Shown piece by piece: positions 31,420-40,051 of a DNA stretch of 64,000 nt. The notes beneath the pieces are model-generated. The model was given only the letters and a program-made list of their open reading frames with translations. It did no database searches and had not been told where the DNA came from. Numbering within the stretch: the first letter of the stretch is position 1; each line of letters opens with the position of its first letter. The translations under genes and the position numbers were made by a program. Source of the stretch: Burkholderiales bacterium (GTDB taxonomy: Bacteria > Pseudomonadota > Gammaproteobacteria > Burkholderiales > Burkholderiaceae_E); contig JAPLQE010000013.1 in assembly GCA_026399835.1 (NCBI GenBank), positions 1 to 64,000 of the forward strand. Direction: 5' to 3'.

Positions 31420-31808
31420 GGCCTGTAGACCTCCTCGAGTTCGGACACGGTGTCGGCGGTACCGCCGTAGCCGCGCGCGGTGATGCGAAACAGAGGCACC
31501 GGCTCGCCGGAGCCGCTGGCGGAGACATCGAGCGCATCCACCTGATAACGGGGCTGAAGCGCGACGCCGGCGAATGCGGGCGCGCCGGTCTTGGTGCCGA
31601 GATCGACGACGCAACTGTCCTCGCTGCAGCGGGGGGCGCTCCAGTCCACCGCGGCCACCGAGCGCAGGCGACTGCCCCACAGCGGCGCTTCCAGTGGCGG
31701 CGCGGCCAGGCCCGCCAGCACGGCCAGCACGCTCAGGGTGACGAGCACCTCGATCAGGGTGAAGCCGCGCCTCGCGAGCTGGCGATCGGGTTCAATTTGG
31801 ACTGACAC
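31410..31808 (-). CDS. Minor pilin, apparent FimT-PilX fusion
   Basis: 132 residues from GTG 31808 (TTG 31814 also possible). N-terminus 'RRGFTLIEVLVTLSVLAVLA' is a class III prepilin leader and helix with Glu at +5, like FimT/GspH. After 'LAAPPLEAPL' (about residue 43) the sequence becomes PilX-like: 'WSAPRCSEDSCVVDL', 'PRYQVDALDV' and the characteristic 'LFRITARGYGGTADTVSELE'. The usual operon is fimT-pilV-pilW-pilX-pilY1-pilE; here pilV, pilW and most of both flanking genes are absent and the frame is continuous. Overlap with pilY1 suggests coupled translation. Whether the hybrid is functional is unknown. Confidence 0.72.
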   Translation of the reverse strand: MSVQIEPDRQLARRGFTLIEVLVTLSVLAVLAGLAAPPLEAPLWGSRLRSVAAVDWSAPRCSEDSCVVDLGTKTGAPAFAGVALQPRYQVDALDVSASGSGEPVPLFRITARGYGGTADTVSELEEVYRPCR

Positions 31809-32041
31809 ATTCAAGATGGGTCTTTGCGTGTCGCACAGCGAACGAACTACCCCGCAACTGGCGCCAGTGTTGGCACCGCACAGATCGGGTGACAACCCAA
31901 CCTGTACCCGAGGTCGAGCGGGCATCACACCCTGTAGACGACGTCCGGTCGACACAGGTGACTGAGCGGTGGCCGTCATGCTGGCCGCGGCGCGGCCGGC
32001 AACATCCGGAGCTGCAGGGGGCGGCCGTCTGCGGCCGGCGT

Positions 32042-32512
32042 TCAGCCCGCGCCGGGGTATCCCCGTTGCCGCCAGGCCTCGAATACCGTCACCGCCACCG
32101 CGTTCGAGAGGTTCAGGCTGCGATTGCCAGGGCGCATCGGCAGGCGCAGCTGGCGATCGGCCGGGAACGATTCGCGCAGCGCCGGCGGCAGGCCCGAGCT
32201 CTCGGCGCCGAACACCAGCCAGTCGCCCGCGCGGAACGCGACCTCGTCCGGCCGGCGCGCGCCGTGGGTGGTCAGGGCGAACATTCGGTCGGGGTCGGGC
32301 GATTCGGCCGCCTGCAGCGCCTCCCAGCTCGCGTGCACACGAGTGCCTGCCCACTCGTGGTAGTCGAGCCCGGCGCGGCGCAACCTCGCATTGTCGAGCT
32401 CGAAGCCCAGCGGCTCGACGAGGTGAAGTGTCGCGCCGGTGTTGGCGCACAGTCGGATCACGTTGCCGGTATTCGGCGGGATCTCGGGGTGGATGAGGAC
32501 GACTCGGAGCAT
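32042..32512 (-). CDS. trmL: tRNA (cytidine(34)-2'-O)-methyltransferase
   Basis: SPOUT-class methyltransferase that 2'-O-methylates the wobble base of tRNA-Leu. 156 residues, the standard length. The motifs are '[20 protein letters not shown]', '[11 protein letters not shown]' and '[17 protein letters not shown]', the last forming the trefoil-knot SAM site. It lies between the pilin operon and comF. Confidence 0.95.
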   Translation of the reverse strand: MLRVVLIHPEIPPNTGNVIRLCANTGATLHLVEPLGFELDNARLRRAGLDYHEWAGTRVHASWEALQAAESPDPDRMFALTTHGARRPDEVAFRAGDWLVFGAESSGLPPALRESFPADRQLRLPMRPGNRSLNLSNAVAVTVFEAWRQRGYPGAG

Positions 32513-32522
32513 GGCGCGCAGT

Positions 32523-33317
32523 CTAGGCGGTCCGGGTGACGACCAGGGCCACCACCCGCGTCGCGCCCGCGGCCTTCAGGGCGCGCGCAGCCTCGGCGAC
32601 CGTGCTGCCGCTGGTCATGACATCGTCCACCAGCCCGATGCGCAGCCCGTCGAGCCGGCCGCTGCAGCCAAAGCAGCCGAGCAGGTTCGTGCGGCGTTCC
32701 GCCAGGGCCAGTCCGGCCTGGGGGGGCGTGTCGCGCAGCCTTGCCAGCCGGCGTGGCAGCACCGGTAGCGGGGCGAACGAGGGTCCGAGGCAGGCCGACA
32801 TCGCCCGCGCCATCTCGAGCGACTGGTTGAAGCCGCGCTGCGCGAGTCGCCCGGGCGCCAGCGGCACCGGCACCAGGCAGTCGAGCGGCTCGCCGTGCAG
32901 CGCGCCCGCCCAGCGCGCCGCGAGCAGCTCGCCGAGCGGCCGGGCCAGCGGGAGCTGGCGGCCGAACTTGAGCGCGGTGACCACGCGGTCGAGGGGCGGC
33001 GCGTAGTCGGCGGCCACGAGCGTGGCGTCGACCGCAGGCGGCGCTTCGGCCGCGCACGCGGTGCACGCCGGCGCGGGCGCGTCGGTCGGCTGTCCGCAGC
33101 GCCGGCAGCGCGCCCGCCGCGCGCCCGGCAGCTCGAGCAGGCAGCCGGTGCAGAAGGCCGGGAACGCGCGCGGCGCAAGCGCCGTGCCGCACAGCGCGCA
33201 GCCGCGCGGCGCGAGGTGGTCGAGCCAGCCGCCGAGCCGTCGGCGGGCGCGGGCGAAAGGGCGGGCGAAAGGGTGGGCGAGGGGGCGGGCGAGGGGGCGG
33301 GACGTGCTCGCGTGCAT
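32523..33317 (-). CDS. comF: ComF family phosphoribosyltransferase-like protein
   Basis: 264-residue ComF/GntX homologue. N-terminal zinc-binding double CxxC domain ('CALCGTAL', 'CTGCLLE', 'CRRCGQPT') is followed by a PRTase domain with '[19 protein letters not shown]' and the PRPP loop '[17 protein letters not shown]'. The N-terminal 25 residues are a repetitive Arg/Pro/Ala stretch encoded by G-rich near-repeats (33240-33305), so the first residues may not be conserved. ComF proteins are linked to natural competence; the biochemical role is unclear. Confidence 0.9.
   Translation of the reverse strand: MHASTSRPLARPLAHPFARPFARARRRLGGWLDHLAPRGCALCGTALAPRAFPAFCTGCLLELPGARRARCRRCGQPTDAPAPACTACAAEAPPAVDATLVAADYAPPLDRVVTALKFGRQLPLARPLGELLAARWAGALHGEPLDCLVPVPLAPGRLAQRGFNQSLEMARAMSACLGPSFAPLPVLPRRLARLRDTPPQAGLALAERRTNLLGCFGCSGRLDGLRIGLVDDVMTSGSTVAEAARALKAAGATRVVALVVTRTA
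33240..33305. repeat. G-rich degenerate short tandem repeats at the comF 5' end
   Basis: Plus strand shows repeated units like GGGCGGGCGAAAG, GGTGGGCGAGG and GGGCGGGCGAGG with a period of about 12 nt. On the coding strand they give an [19 protein letters not shown] peptide. The period is a multiple of three, so copy-number change would keep the frame. Confidence 0.7.
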
Positions 33318-33357
33318 CCCCGGAAGCCTAGCGCAGCGCCCGTATACTGGATCGACG

Positions 33358-34290
33358 ATGGCCGAACCTTCCGATCTAGATCGTTCGTCGGTGCGTCGCC
33401 AGTTCGACCGCCGCGCCGCCTCCCCCGATCCCGCCGACTTCCTGCTGCGCGAGGTCGAGCGCCGGATGCTCGAGCGCCTCGAGCTGGTGAAGCTCGTGCC
33501 GGCCCGGGTGCTCGACGTCGGCTGCGGCCTGGGCGACGGCGCGCGACGGCTGCGGGGCCGCTGGCCGCAGGCCGAGGCGATCGGCGTGGACCTGTCGCCG
33601 CGCCGCATCGCGCGCGCCGCCGCCCTCGACCGGCCGGTCGGCGGCAGCTGGACGACCGGCCTGGTCCGGCGCCTGTCCGGCCGCGGCGCCGATGCCCGCG
33701 GCGGCCCGCTCGCGCGTTACCTGGTCGGCGACGCCCACCGCCTGCCGATCGCCAGCGGCTCGGTCGACCTCGTCTGGTCGAACCTGGCCTTCCACTGGTT
33801 CGACGACGTCCCGGCCGCGATCGCCGAGTGGTACCGGGTGCTGCGCCCGGGCGGCCTGCTGACCTTCAGCGCCCTCGGGGTCGACACCCTCGCCGAACTG
33901 CGCGCAGCGGGCCTGGCCATGCCCGCGCTGCCCGATCTGCACGACATCGGCGACGCACTGGTCGGCGCCGGATTCGCCGAGCCGGTGATGGACGCCGAGC
34001 GGCTGACCGTGACCTGGAGCGACCCGGCACGGCTCCTGGCCGACCTGCGCGCGCTCGGCGGCGACGCCCGCCGCAGCCGGCCCCGCGGCCTCGCCACGCC
34101 GGGCCGCCGCGACCCGGCCCTGGCCGCGCTCGCCTCACGGCTGCGCGGCCCCGACCCGGCTGCGCCGATGGTGGCCGGCTTCGAACTCGTCTACGGTCAC
34201 GCGTGGATCGGCGAGAAGAAGCGCCCCCCGCAGGGCTGGTCGCCGGTCGAGTTCAGGCCGCCGCCGGCACGGCGCGGCGGCGGACGCTGA
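33358..34290 (+). CDS. bioC: Malonyl-ACP O-methyltransferase (BioC-like)
   Basis: SAM-dependent methyltransferase of 310 residues proposed to start biotin's pimeloyl chain by methylating malonyl-ACP. The N-terminal 'VRRQFDRRAA' is typical of BioC. The SAM motif is 'VLDVGCGLGDGARRL', followed by 'GDAHRLPIASGSVDLVWSNL', 'WYRVLRPGGLLTFSALG' and C-terminal 'GFELVYGHAWIG'. It is divergent from comF with 40 bp between starts. BioC is the best fit over generic methyltransferases because of the N- and C-terminal motifs and the comF neighbour. Confidence 0.85.
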   Translation: MAEPSDLDRSSVRRQFDRRAASPDPADFLLREVERRMLERLELVKLVPARVLDVGCGLGDGARRLRGRWPQAEAIGVDLSPRRIARAAALDRPVGGSWTTGLVRRLSGRGADARGGPLARYLVGDAHRLPIASGSVDLVWSNLAFHWFDDVPAAIAEWYRVLRPGGLLTFSALGVDTLAELRAAGLAMPALPDLHDIGDALVGAGFAEPVMDAERLTVTWSDPARLLADLRALGGDARRSRPRGLATPGRRDPALAALASRLRGPDPAAPMVAGFELVYGHAWIGEKKRPPQGWSPVEFRPPPARRGGGR

Positions 34291-34447
34291 GGTCTCGCCG
34301 CCGCCCGTCGGTCCGCGCTTATGCCCGTAACCTTCCTCGCAACTTTCCACGGCCGACGTGCGTCAGAACCGCCATGTATCCGGCCTCGGCTTGCTGGCAC
34401 TCCCGCCGGAAGCCTATAATTCCGTGTTGCGCCGGACGCCCTGAAGC

Positions 34448-34936
34448 ATGTCATTCCCGATGCAGTACCCGTGGATCCATGTCGCGTCCTCGCAGCAGCA
34501 GGAGTGGTTGCTGAAGCGCAACTGCTCGCTGGCGCCCCGGCAGCTGGCGGCGATATTCGGTGCACTGGCCACCGTGTCGCTGTCGATCGCGATCTTCTTC
34601 GCGACCTGGGGTGCGTGGTTGGTGCTGCCGTTCGCCTGCATCGAGGTGCTTGCGCTCGGCGCCGCGTTCGTCCTGTACGCCCGACATGCGGCGGACTACG
34701 AGCGCATCGTGGTGTGCCGCGATTGCCTGCTGGTCGAGACCTGCAGGGGAGATCGGTTGCGGCGGGAGCAGTGCGCGCCGGCATGGACGCGGGTCGAGTA
34801 CTCCGGTACACGGCGTGAATTGATCGGCCTGGTCGCGGCCGGCCGTCGGATCGAGGTGGGGCGCTTCGTCCCCGAGTCCGACCGGCGCGACCTGGCGAGG
34901 CAGCTGCGCAGCACGCTGCAGGGCATTCGAAGTTGA
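34448..34936 (+). CDS. DUF2244 domain membrane protein
   Basis: 162-residue protein with two adjacent transmembrane helices ('AIFGALATVSLSIAIFFATW' and 'LVLPFACIEVLALGAAFVLY') and a cytoplasmic-looking C-terminal half with 'VEYSGTRRELIGLVAAGRRIEVGRF'. DUF2244 proteins are commonly encoded directly upstream of coxB in proteobacteria and are assumed to be linked to oxidase biogenesis. The ATG is preceded by the conserved 'CCTATAAT' stretch at about 34413-34420, a likely -10 element. Confidence 0.85.
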   Translation: MSFPMQYPWIHVASSQQQEWLLKRNCSLAPRQLAAIFGALATVSLSIAIFFATWGAWLVLPFACIEVLALGAAFVLYARHAADYERIVVCRDCLLVETCRGDRLRREQCAPAWTRVEYSGTRRELIGLVAAGRRIEVGRFVPESDRRDLARQLRSTLQGIRS

Positions 34937-34950
34937 TCTTTGGTGAGAGC

Positions 34951-36126
34951 ATGGGACGGCACAAGACGAAACGCGGGGCAGGGATGGTTCGATCTGCAGT
35001 GGGCGCGGCAGCGGCGCTGATGGCCGGGGCTTCCTGGGCGGTCGGCGACATGCCCGGCGGTCCCGGGGTCAACCAGCTCAACCTGACCCCCGGGGTGACC
35101 CGGATCGCGGCAGACCAGTGGTGGATCCACAACTTCCTGCTGGTGGTCTGCATCGCGATCTTCTTCGCGGTCTTCGGCGTGCTGTTCTACTCGCTGTGGG
35201 CTCACCGGAAGTCGCGCGGCGCCAAGTCGGCCGACTTCCACGAGAGCACCGCGGTCGAGATCGCCTGGACGATCGTCCCCTTCATCATCGTCGTCGGCCT
35301 CGCCATCCCGGCCACCCGGATGGTGGTCGAGCAGAAGGACACCTCGCAGGCCGACCTGACCATCAAGGCCACCGGCTACCAGTGGAAGTGGGGGTACGAA
35401 TACCTCAAGGGCGAGGGGGCCGGCATCTCGATGCTGTCCACCCTGTCGACGCCCCAGGCGCAGATCGACGGCAAGGAGGCGAAGTCCGAGACCTACCTGA
35501 TGGAGGTCGACAACGCCCTCGTCGTGCCGGTCGGCCAGAAGATCCGGATGGTGATCACCGCCAACGACGTGATCCACGCGTGGATGGTGCCGGCCTTCGG
35601 CGTCAAGCAGGACGCGATCCCCGGCTTCGTGCGCGACACCTGGTTCCGCGCCGAGAAGGTCGGCACGTACCGCGGCGCCTGCGCGGAGCTCTGCGGCAAG
35701 AACCACGCCTTCATGCCGATCGTCGTCGAGGTCAAGTCCCAGGAGGACTTCAAGGCCTGGGCCGACGGCAAGAAGAAGGACATGCTGGCGAAGGCCGACG
35801 ACCCCACCAAGGAGTGGCAGGTCGCCGACCTGAACGACCGGGGCGCCAAGGTCTACGCGGCCAACTGCGTCGCCTGCCACCAGGCCACCGGCAAGGGCGT
35901 CGCCGGCGCGTTCCCGGCGCTCGAGGGCTCCAAGCTCGTGCTGGGCAAGCAGGAAGACCAGATCGCGCTGCTGCTCAACGGCAAGCAGGGCACGGCGATG
36001 GCCTCCTTCAAGCAGCTGTCCGACGTCGAGCTGGCCGCGGTCGCGACCTACACGCGCAATGCGTGGGGCAACAAGCCCGAGGACACCATCGTTCAGCCCA
36101 AGGACTTCACGGCGGCGCGCAAGTGA
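34951..36126 (+). CDS. coxB: Cytochrome c oxidase subunit II with C-terminal cytochrome c domain
   Basis: 391-residue caa3/aa3-type subunit II. Signal peptide and two transmembrane helices ('FLLVVCIAIFFAVFGVLFYS', 'IAWTIVPFIIVVGLAIPATR') precede the cupredoxin domain with the CuA site 'CAELCGKNHAFM' (C244, E246, C248, H252, M255). A fused cytochrome c domain has heme motif CVACH (C306, C309, H310) and a distal Met in 'GTAMASF'. ATG 34951 with GGTGAGAG upstream is preferred; TTG 34933 and ATG 34984 are alternatives. First gene of the oxidase operon. Confidence 0.95.
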   Translation: MGRHKTKRGAGMVRSAVGAAAALMAGASWAVGDMPGGPGVNQLNLTPGVTRIAADQWWIHNFLLVVCIAIFFAVFGVLFYSLWAHRKSRGAKSADFHESTAVEIAWTIVPFIIVVGLAIPATRMVVEQKDTSQADLTIKATGYQWKWGYEYLKGEGAGISMLSTLSTPQAQIDGKEAKSETYLMEVDNALVVPVGQKIRMVITANDVIHAWMVPAFGVKQDAIPGFVRDTWFRAEKVGTYRGACAELCGKNHAFMPIVVEVKSQEDFKAWADGKKKDMLAKADDPTKEWQVADLNDRGAKVYAANCVACHQATGKGVAGAFPALEGSKLVLGKQEDQIALLLNGKQGTAMASFKQLSDVELAAVATYTRNAWGNKPEDTIVQPKDFTAARK

Positions 36127-36178
36127 TGCGTGCCGCCGCTGACGCACGAAATTCAGGAATCGAGATCGGGAGCAGTCG

Positions 36179-37765
36179 ATGAGCGCAGTTCTGGACCATC
36201 ACGCCGGGCACGACGACCACGCGCACGACCATCCGACCGGATGGCGTCGCTGGCTCTACGCCACCAACCACAAGGACATCGGTACGCTGTACCTGTGGTT
36301 CGCCTTCGTCATGCTGCTGTCGGGCGGCGTGCTGGCGCTCACCATCCGGCTGGAGCTCTTCCAGCCCGGCCTGCAGTACGTGCAGCCCGAGTTCTTCAAC
36401 CAGCTGACCACGCTGCACGGCTTGATCATGGTCTTCGGCGCGATCATGCCGGCGTTCGTGGGCTTCGCGAACTGGCAGGTCCCGCTGATGATCGGCGCGA
36501 GCGACATGGCCTTCGCGCGGATGAACAACTTCAGCTTCTGGCTGATGCCGCCGGCGGCGCTGCTGCTGGTGGGTTCGTTCTTCGTGCCGGGCGGCGCCAC
36601 CGCCGCGGGCTGGACGCTGTACGCACCGCTGTCGGTCCAGATGGGCGTGGGCATGGACATGGCGATCTTCGCCGTGCACATCCTGGGCGCCTCGTCGATC
36701 ATGGGCTCCATCAACATCATCACGACGATCCTGAACATGCGGGCGCCGGGGATGACGCTGATGAAGATGCCCCTCTTCGTCTGGACCTGGCTGATCACCG
36801 CCTACCTGCTGATCGCCGTGATGCCGGTGCTCGCGGGCGCGATCACGATGGTGCTGACCGACCGTCACTTCGGCACCTCGTTCTTCAACGCCGCCGGCGG
36901 CGGTGACCCGGTGATGTACCAGCACATCTTCTGGTTCTTCGGGCACCCCGAGGTCTACATCATGATCCTGCCGGCCTTCGGGATCGTGAGCGAGATCATC
37001 CCGACCTTCGCCCGCAAGCGCCTGTTCGGCTACAGCTCGATGGTCTACGCGACCGCGTCGATCGCGATCCTGTCGTTCATCGTGTGGGCGCACCACATGT
37101 TCACCACCGGCATGCCGGTGACGGGCCAGCTGTTCTTCATGTACGCGACGATGCTGATCGCGGTGCCCACGGGCGTGAAGATCTTCAACTGGGTGGCCAC
37201 GATGTGGCGCGGCTCGATGACCTTCGAGACCCCGATGCTGTTCGCGATCGGCTTCATCTTCGTGTTCACCATCGGCGGCCTGACCGGCATCATCCTGTCG
37301 GTCGCCCCGCTCGACATCCAGCTGCACGACACCTACTACGTGGTGGCGCACTTCCACTACGTGCTGGTGGCGGGCTCGCTGTTCGCGCTGTTCGCCGGGG
37401 TCTACTACTGGATCCCGAAGTGGACTGGTCACATGTACGACGAGAAGCTCGGCCAGTTCCACTTCTGGGCTTCGCTGATCACCTTCAACGTCACGTTCTT
37501 CCCGATGCACTTCCTCGGGCTGGCCGGCATGCCGCGTCGCTACGCCGACTATCCGATGCAGTTCGCCGACTTCAACCAGGTCGCCTCGATCGGCGCGCTC
37601 GGCTTCGGCCTGTCGCAGCTGATCTTCCTGGCCTGCGTGCTGAAGTGCATCAAGGGTGGCAAGCCCGCGACCCCGCAGGTGTGGGAGAGCGCGCAGGGCC
37701 TGGAGTGGACGCTGCCGTCGCCGGCGCCGTACCACTCGTTCGAGACCCCGCCCACCGTCAAGTGA
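36179..37765 (+). CDS. coxA: Cytochrome c oxidase subunit I
   Basis: Catalytic subunit, 528 residues, 12 helices. It holds low-spin heme a and the heme a3-CuB centre: '[14 protein letters not shown]', the crosslinked His-Tyr in '[14 protein letters not shown]', CuB histidines in '[13 protein letters not shown]', and heme ligands in '[14 protein letters not shown]'. The Glu of the D-channel is in 'FFGHPEVY'-type A1 architecture. It starts 53 bp after coxB. Confidence 0.98.
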   Translation: MSAVLDHHAGHDDHAHDHPTGWRRWLYATNHKDIGTLYLWFAFVMLLSGGVLALTIRLELFQPGLQYVQPEFFNQLTTLHGLIMVFGAIMPAFVGFANWQVPLMIGASDMAFARMNNFSFWLMPPAALLLVGSFFVPGGATAAGWTLYAPLSVQMGVGMDMAIFAVHILGASSIMGSINIITTILNMRAPGMTLMKMPLFVWTWLITAYLLIAVMPVLAGAITMVLTDRHFGTSFFNAAGGGDPVMYQHIFWFFGHPEVYIMILPAFGIVSEIIPTFARKRLFGYSSMVYATASIAILSFIVWAHHMFTTGMPVTGQLFFMYATMLIAVPTGVKIFNWVATMWRGSMTFETPMLFAIGFIFVFTIGGLTGIILSVAPLDIQLHDTYYVVAHFHYVLVAGSLFALFAGVYYWIPKWTGHMYDEKLGQFHFWASLITFNVTFFPMHFLGLAGMPRRYADYPMQFADFNQVASIGALGFGLSQLIFLACVLKCIKGGKPATPQVWESAQGLEWTLPSPAPYHSFETPPTVK

Positions 37766-37796
37766 CGGCCGGGCACCGCCGAGGCACGAGACGAGC

Positions 37797-37919
37797 ATGA
37801 CCGACGATCGGGAGACCGGCCCGCGCAAGCCCGCGAACATGCGGACGGCGCTGGTGCTGCTGTCGATCGCGGTCCTGTTCTTCGCGGGCGTGATCGCCAA
37901 GCGGGTGCTGTTCGGATGA
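37797..37919 (+). CDS. Cytochrome oxidase small assembly protein
   Basis: 40-residue single-helix protein: a charged N-terminus (MTDDRETGPRKPANMRTAL) and one membrane segment ('ALVLLSIAVLFFAGVIAKR'). Its stop overlaps the cox11 ATG. Such small proteins sit between coxA and cox11 in many Burkholderiales and are taken to assist oxidase assembly, but no mechanism is established. Confidence 0.8.
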   Translation: MTDDRETGPRKPANMRTALVLLSIAVLFFAGVIAKRVLFG

Positions 37920-38503
37920 GCCGCCCCGCCGACGCTCGCGCCCGATTCAACCTGCAGACGCTTGGCAAGCTCGCGGTGCTGGCCACGCTGATGTTCGGCT
38001 TCGGCTTCGCGATGGTCCCGCTGTACAAGAAGATCTGCGAGATCACCGGGGTCAACCTGCTCACCAAGGTCGACCCGAGTGCCGCCGAGTTCGCGAAGAA
38101 CACGCAGGTCGACCGCTCGCGCATCGTCACCATCGAGTTCGACGCGAACCATCACGGTCCCTGGCAGTTCCGGCCCGAGAAGCGCTCGGTGGACGTGCAT
38201 CCGGGCGAGCTGGTCACCATCGACTACGAGCTGGTGAACACCCAGTCGCGCGAGATGTTCGGCCAGGCGATCCCGAGCTACGCGCCGCGGGTCTCGGCCC
38301 AGTACTTCCGCAAGCTCGAGTGCTTCTGCTTCAAGCAGCAGGCGCTCGACGCGAACGCGACGAGGCGCTTCCCGGTGGTGTTCGTGGTCGATCCGCAGCT
38401 GCCCGGCGACGTGCGCACCATCACGCTGTCGTACACCTTCTTCGAGGTCGGCGCGGGCGTCACGCCGCAGGTCGGCACGTCGCGCGAGGAGCGCGGCGGA
38501 TGA
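37916..38503 (+). CDS. ctaG: Cytochrome c oxidase assembly protein CtaG/Cox11
   Basis: Copper chaperone that delivers Cu to the CuB site. 195 residues: one N-terminal helix ('GKLAVLATLMFGFGFAMVPL'), 'YKKICEITGVN', and an immunoglobulin-like domain with the Cu-binding 'KLECFCFKQQ' (CFCF). It overlaps the previous gene by ATGA and the next by 4 bp. Confidence 0.96.
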   Translation: MSRPADARARFNLQTLGKLAVLATLMFGFGFAMVPLYKKICEITGVNLLTKVDPSAAEFAKNTQVDRSRIVTIEFDANHHGPWQFRPEKRSVDVHPGELVTIDYELVNTQSREMFGQAIPSYAPRVSAQYFRKLECFCFKQQALDANATRRFPVVFVVDPQLPGDVRTITLSYTFFEVGAGVTPQVGTSREERGG

Positions 38504-38736
38504 TGGCGGAGCAGGGCAGGCCCGAGCGGCCCGCGCCCGCCCCCACGGAGCGGCAGGCGTCGCTGCTCCAGACGGTCAAGGCCGTCGCCGCGTCGTTCTT
38601 CGGTGTGCGCGGGCGCAGCGCGCATGAGCAGGACATGGCGAAGCTCAATCCGGTCGTCGTGATCGGCGTGGGCATCGCGCTGGCCGCGGTGTTCGTCCTC
38701 ACCTTGATCACCATCGTGCGGATGGTGGTCAAGTGA
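38500..38736 (+). CDS. DUF2970 domain protein
   Basis: 78-residue small protein: a cytoplasmic N-terminus with 'LLQTVKAVAASFFGVRG' (DUF2970 core) and a C-terminal helix 'VVVIGVGIALAAVFVLTLIT'. The start overlaps the cox11 stop (ATGATG; ATG 38503 also possible). It is commonly found between cox11 and coxC in betaproteobacteria. Confidence 0.85.
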   Translation: MMAEQGRPERPAPAPTERQASLLQTVKAVAASFFGVRGRSAHEQDMAKLNPVVVIGVGIALAAVFVLTLITIVRMVVK

Positions 38737-38785
38737 GCCGGCACGCGACCCAACACGACATTCGATTCGAGAGGGAGAACCCACA

Positions 38786-39652
38786 ATGAGCGCAGACGCG
38801 CATTCGTCGGCACCGTACTACTTCGTGCCGCCCCCGTCCCAGTGGCCGCTCGTCGGCGCGGTGTCGATGGCCTTCGCGGGTTTCGGCGCGGTCGGTACCG
38901 TGAATGCGGCGCCGTGGGGGCCGTGGTCGCTGCTGGTCGGTTTCGCGATCCTGTTCTACATGCTGGTCGGCTGGTTCGGCCAGGTCGCCGGCGAGTCCGA
39001 GGGCGGGAAGTACAACTTCCGCGTCGACACCTCGTTCCGCTGGAGCATGAGCTGGTTCATCTTCTCGGAGGTGATGTTCTTCGCCGCGTTCTTCGGGACG
39101 CTGTTCTATGCGCGAAGCATCACGATGCCCTGGCTCGGCGACCTCGACCACAAGCAGTTCCTGTGGCCCGACTTCGGCGCCAACTGGCCCAACCTCGGGC
39201 CGGCCGGCACGATCGACACCTTCCAGACGATCGGCCCGTGGCCGATCCCGACGATCAACACCGCGCTGCTGCTGACCTCGGGCGTGACGCTGACCTTCGC
39301 GCACCACGCGCTGAAGGACAACAAGCGCGGCGCGACCGCCTTCTGGCTGGCGGCCACGGTGCTGCTCGGCGCGGTCTTCATGGGTTTCCAGGTCTTCGAG
39401 TACATGCATGCGTACAAGGACCTGAACCTGAAGCTGACGTCCGGCATCTTCGGCTCGACCTTCTTCATGCTCACCGGGTTCCACGGGTTCCACGTGACGA
39501 TCGGCGCGATCATGCTGTTCGTCGTGCTGATCCGCGTGCTGAAGGGTCACTTCACGCCGGAGAACCACTTCGCGTTCGAGGGCGCTGCCTGGTACTGGCA
39601 CTTCGTCGACGTGGTCTGGCTGGGCCTGTACGTGATCGTCTACTGGCTGTAG
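38786..39652 (+). CDS. coxC: Cytochrome c oxidase subunit III
   Basis: 288-residue, seven-helix subunit. Family features are 'WSMSWFIFSEVMFFAAFFG', 'LTSGVTLTFAHHALK', 'GFQVFEYMHAYKDL', 'TGFHGFHVTIGAIML' and 'WYWHFVDVVWLGLYVIVYWL'. AGAGGGAG precedes the ATG. Two hairpins follow the stop, marking the end of this transcription unit. Confidence 0.97.
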   Translation: MSADAHSSAPYYFVPPPSQWPLVGAVSMAFAGFGAVGTVNAAPWGPWSLLVGFAILFYMLVGWFGQVAGESEGGKYNFRVDTSFRWSMSWFIFSEVMFFAAFFGTLFYARSITMPWLGDLDHKQFLWPDFGANWPNLGPAGTIDTFQTIGPWPIPTINTALLLTSGVTLTFAHHALKDNKRGATAFWLAATVLLGAVFMGFQVFEYMHAYKDLNLKLTSGIFGSTFFMLTGFHGFHVTIGAIMLFVVLIRVLKGHFTPENHFAFEGAAWYWHFVDVVWLGLYVIVYWL

Positions 39653-39658
39653 GTGGCC

Positions 39659-39676
39659 GCGGGCCGTGAGGCCCGC
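39659..39676 (+). terminator. Hairpin just after coxC
   Basis: Perfect 7-bp stem GCGGGCC / GGCCCGC with a GTGA loop, beginning 7 nt after the coxC stop. No T-run. It forms a tandem pair with the hairpin at 39698-39718. Confidence 0.5.
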
Positions 39677-39697
39677 AGCCGCAGCAGCAAGCAGGGA

Positions 39698-39718
39698 AGG
39701 GCCGCCGCGAGCGGCCCT
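39698..39718 (+). terminator. Second hairpin after coxC
   Basis: Perfect 8-bp stem AGGGCCGC / GCGGCCCT with a CGCGA loop. No downstream T-run, so Rho assistance may be needed. Together with the first hairpin it separates the cox operon from the toxin-antitoxin pair. Confidence 0.5.
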
Positions 39719-39754
39719 CGCCATATGGGGACGTCGTCCAGCCCGTCGATACCG

Positions 39755-39783
39755 TTGATGATCAGATCGGATCAGACTAGACT
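39755..39783 (+). promoter_or_regulatory. Candidate sigma70 promoter of the toxin-antitoxin pair
   Basis: TTGATG (39755-39760), a 17-nt spacer and TAGACT (39778-39783), about 30 nt upstream of the antitoxin ATG at 39814. The spacer contains two GATCAGA repeats, a layout suited to autorepression by the antitoxin or toxin-antitoxin complex. Confidence 0.5.
39760..39776 (+). repeat. Direct repeat GATCAGA x2, candidate antitoxin operator
   Basis: GATCAGA at 39760-39766 and again at 39770-39776, start-to-start 10 nt, one helical turn. Both copies lie in the -35/-10 spacer of the candidate promoter. Phd/YefM-type antitoxins bind short repeats at this position. Confidence 0.5.
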
Positions 39784-39813
39784 TGGTCGGAATCGATCAA
39801 TCGGAGTGGCCGG

Positions 39814-40050
39814 ATGGACAGCGTGAACATCTACGATGCGAAGACACGGCTGTCTCAGCTCGTCGACCGGGCGGTCTCGGGCGAAGACGTGGTGGTGAGC
39901 CGCAATGGCAAGCCCCTCGTGCGGATCACGCGTCTGCTCGAGCCGCGACCGGTGATCCGCTTCGGTCTGCTCAAGGGGCGTGTCCGGGTCGCCGGCGACT
40001 TCGATGCGCCGCTGCCCGACGACCTCATCGCCGGGTTCGAGGGGCGTTGA
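39814..40050 (+). CDS. Type II antitoxin, Phd/YefM family
   Basis: 78 residues. The N-terminal 'VNIYDAKTRLSQLVDRAVSG' and 'EDVVVSRNGKPLVRI' are the Phd/YefM DNA-binding fold. The C-terminal part ('FDAPLPDDLIAGFEG') is the toxin-neutralising tail common with PIN partners. CGGAG precedes the ATG. The next gene starts 1 nt after the stop, the usual antitoxin-toxin arrangement. Confidence 0.93.
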   Translation: MDSVNIYDAKTRLSQLVDRAVSGEDVVVSRNGKPLVRITRLLEPRPVIRFGLLKGRVRVAGDFDAPLPDDLIAGFEGR

Positions 40051-40051
40051 C

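Noticed and set aside
36107..38200. 697-codon minus-strand open frame opposite coxA and cox11
   Set aside because: Antisense shadow rich in His/Arg/Asp; coxA and cox11 are certain on the other strand.
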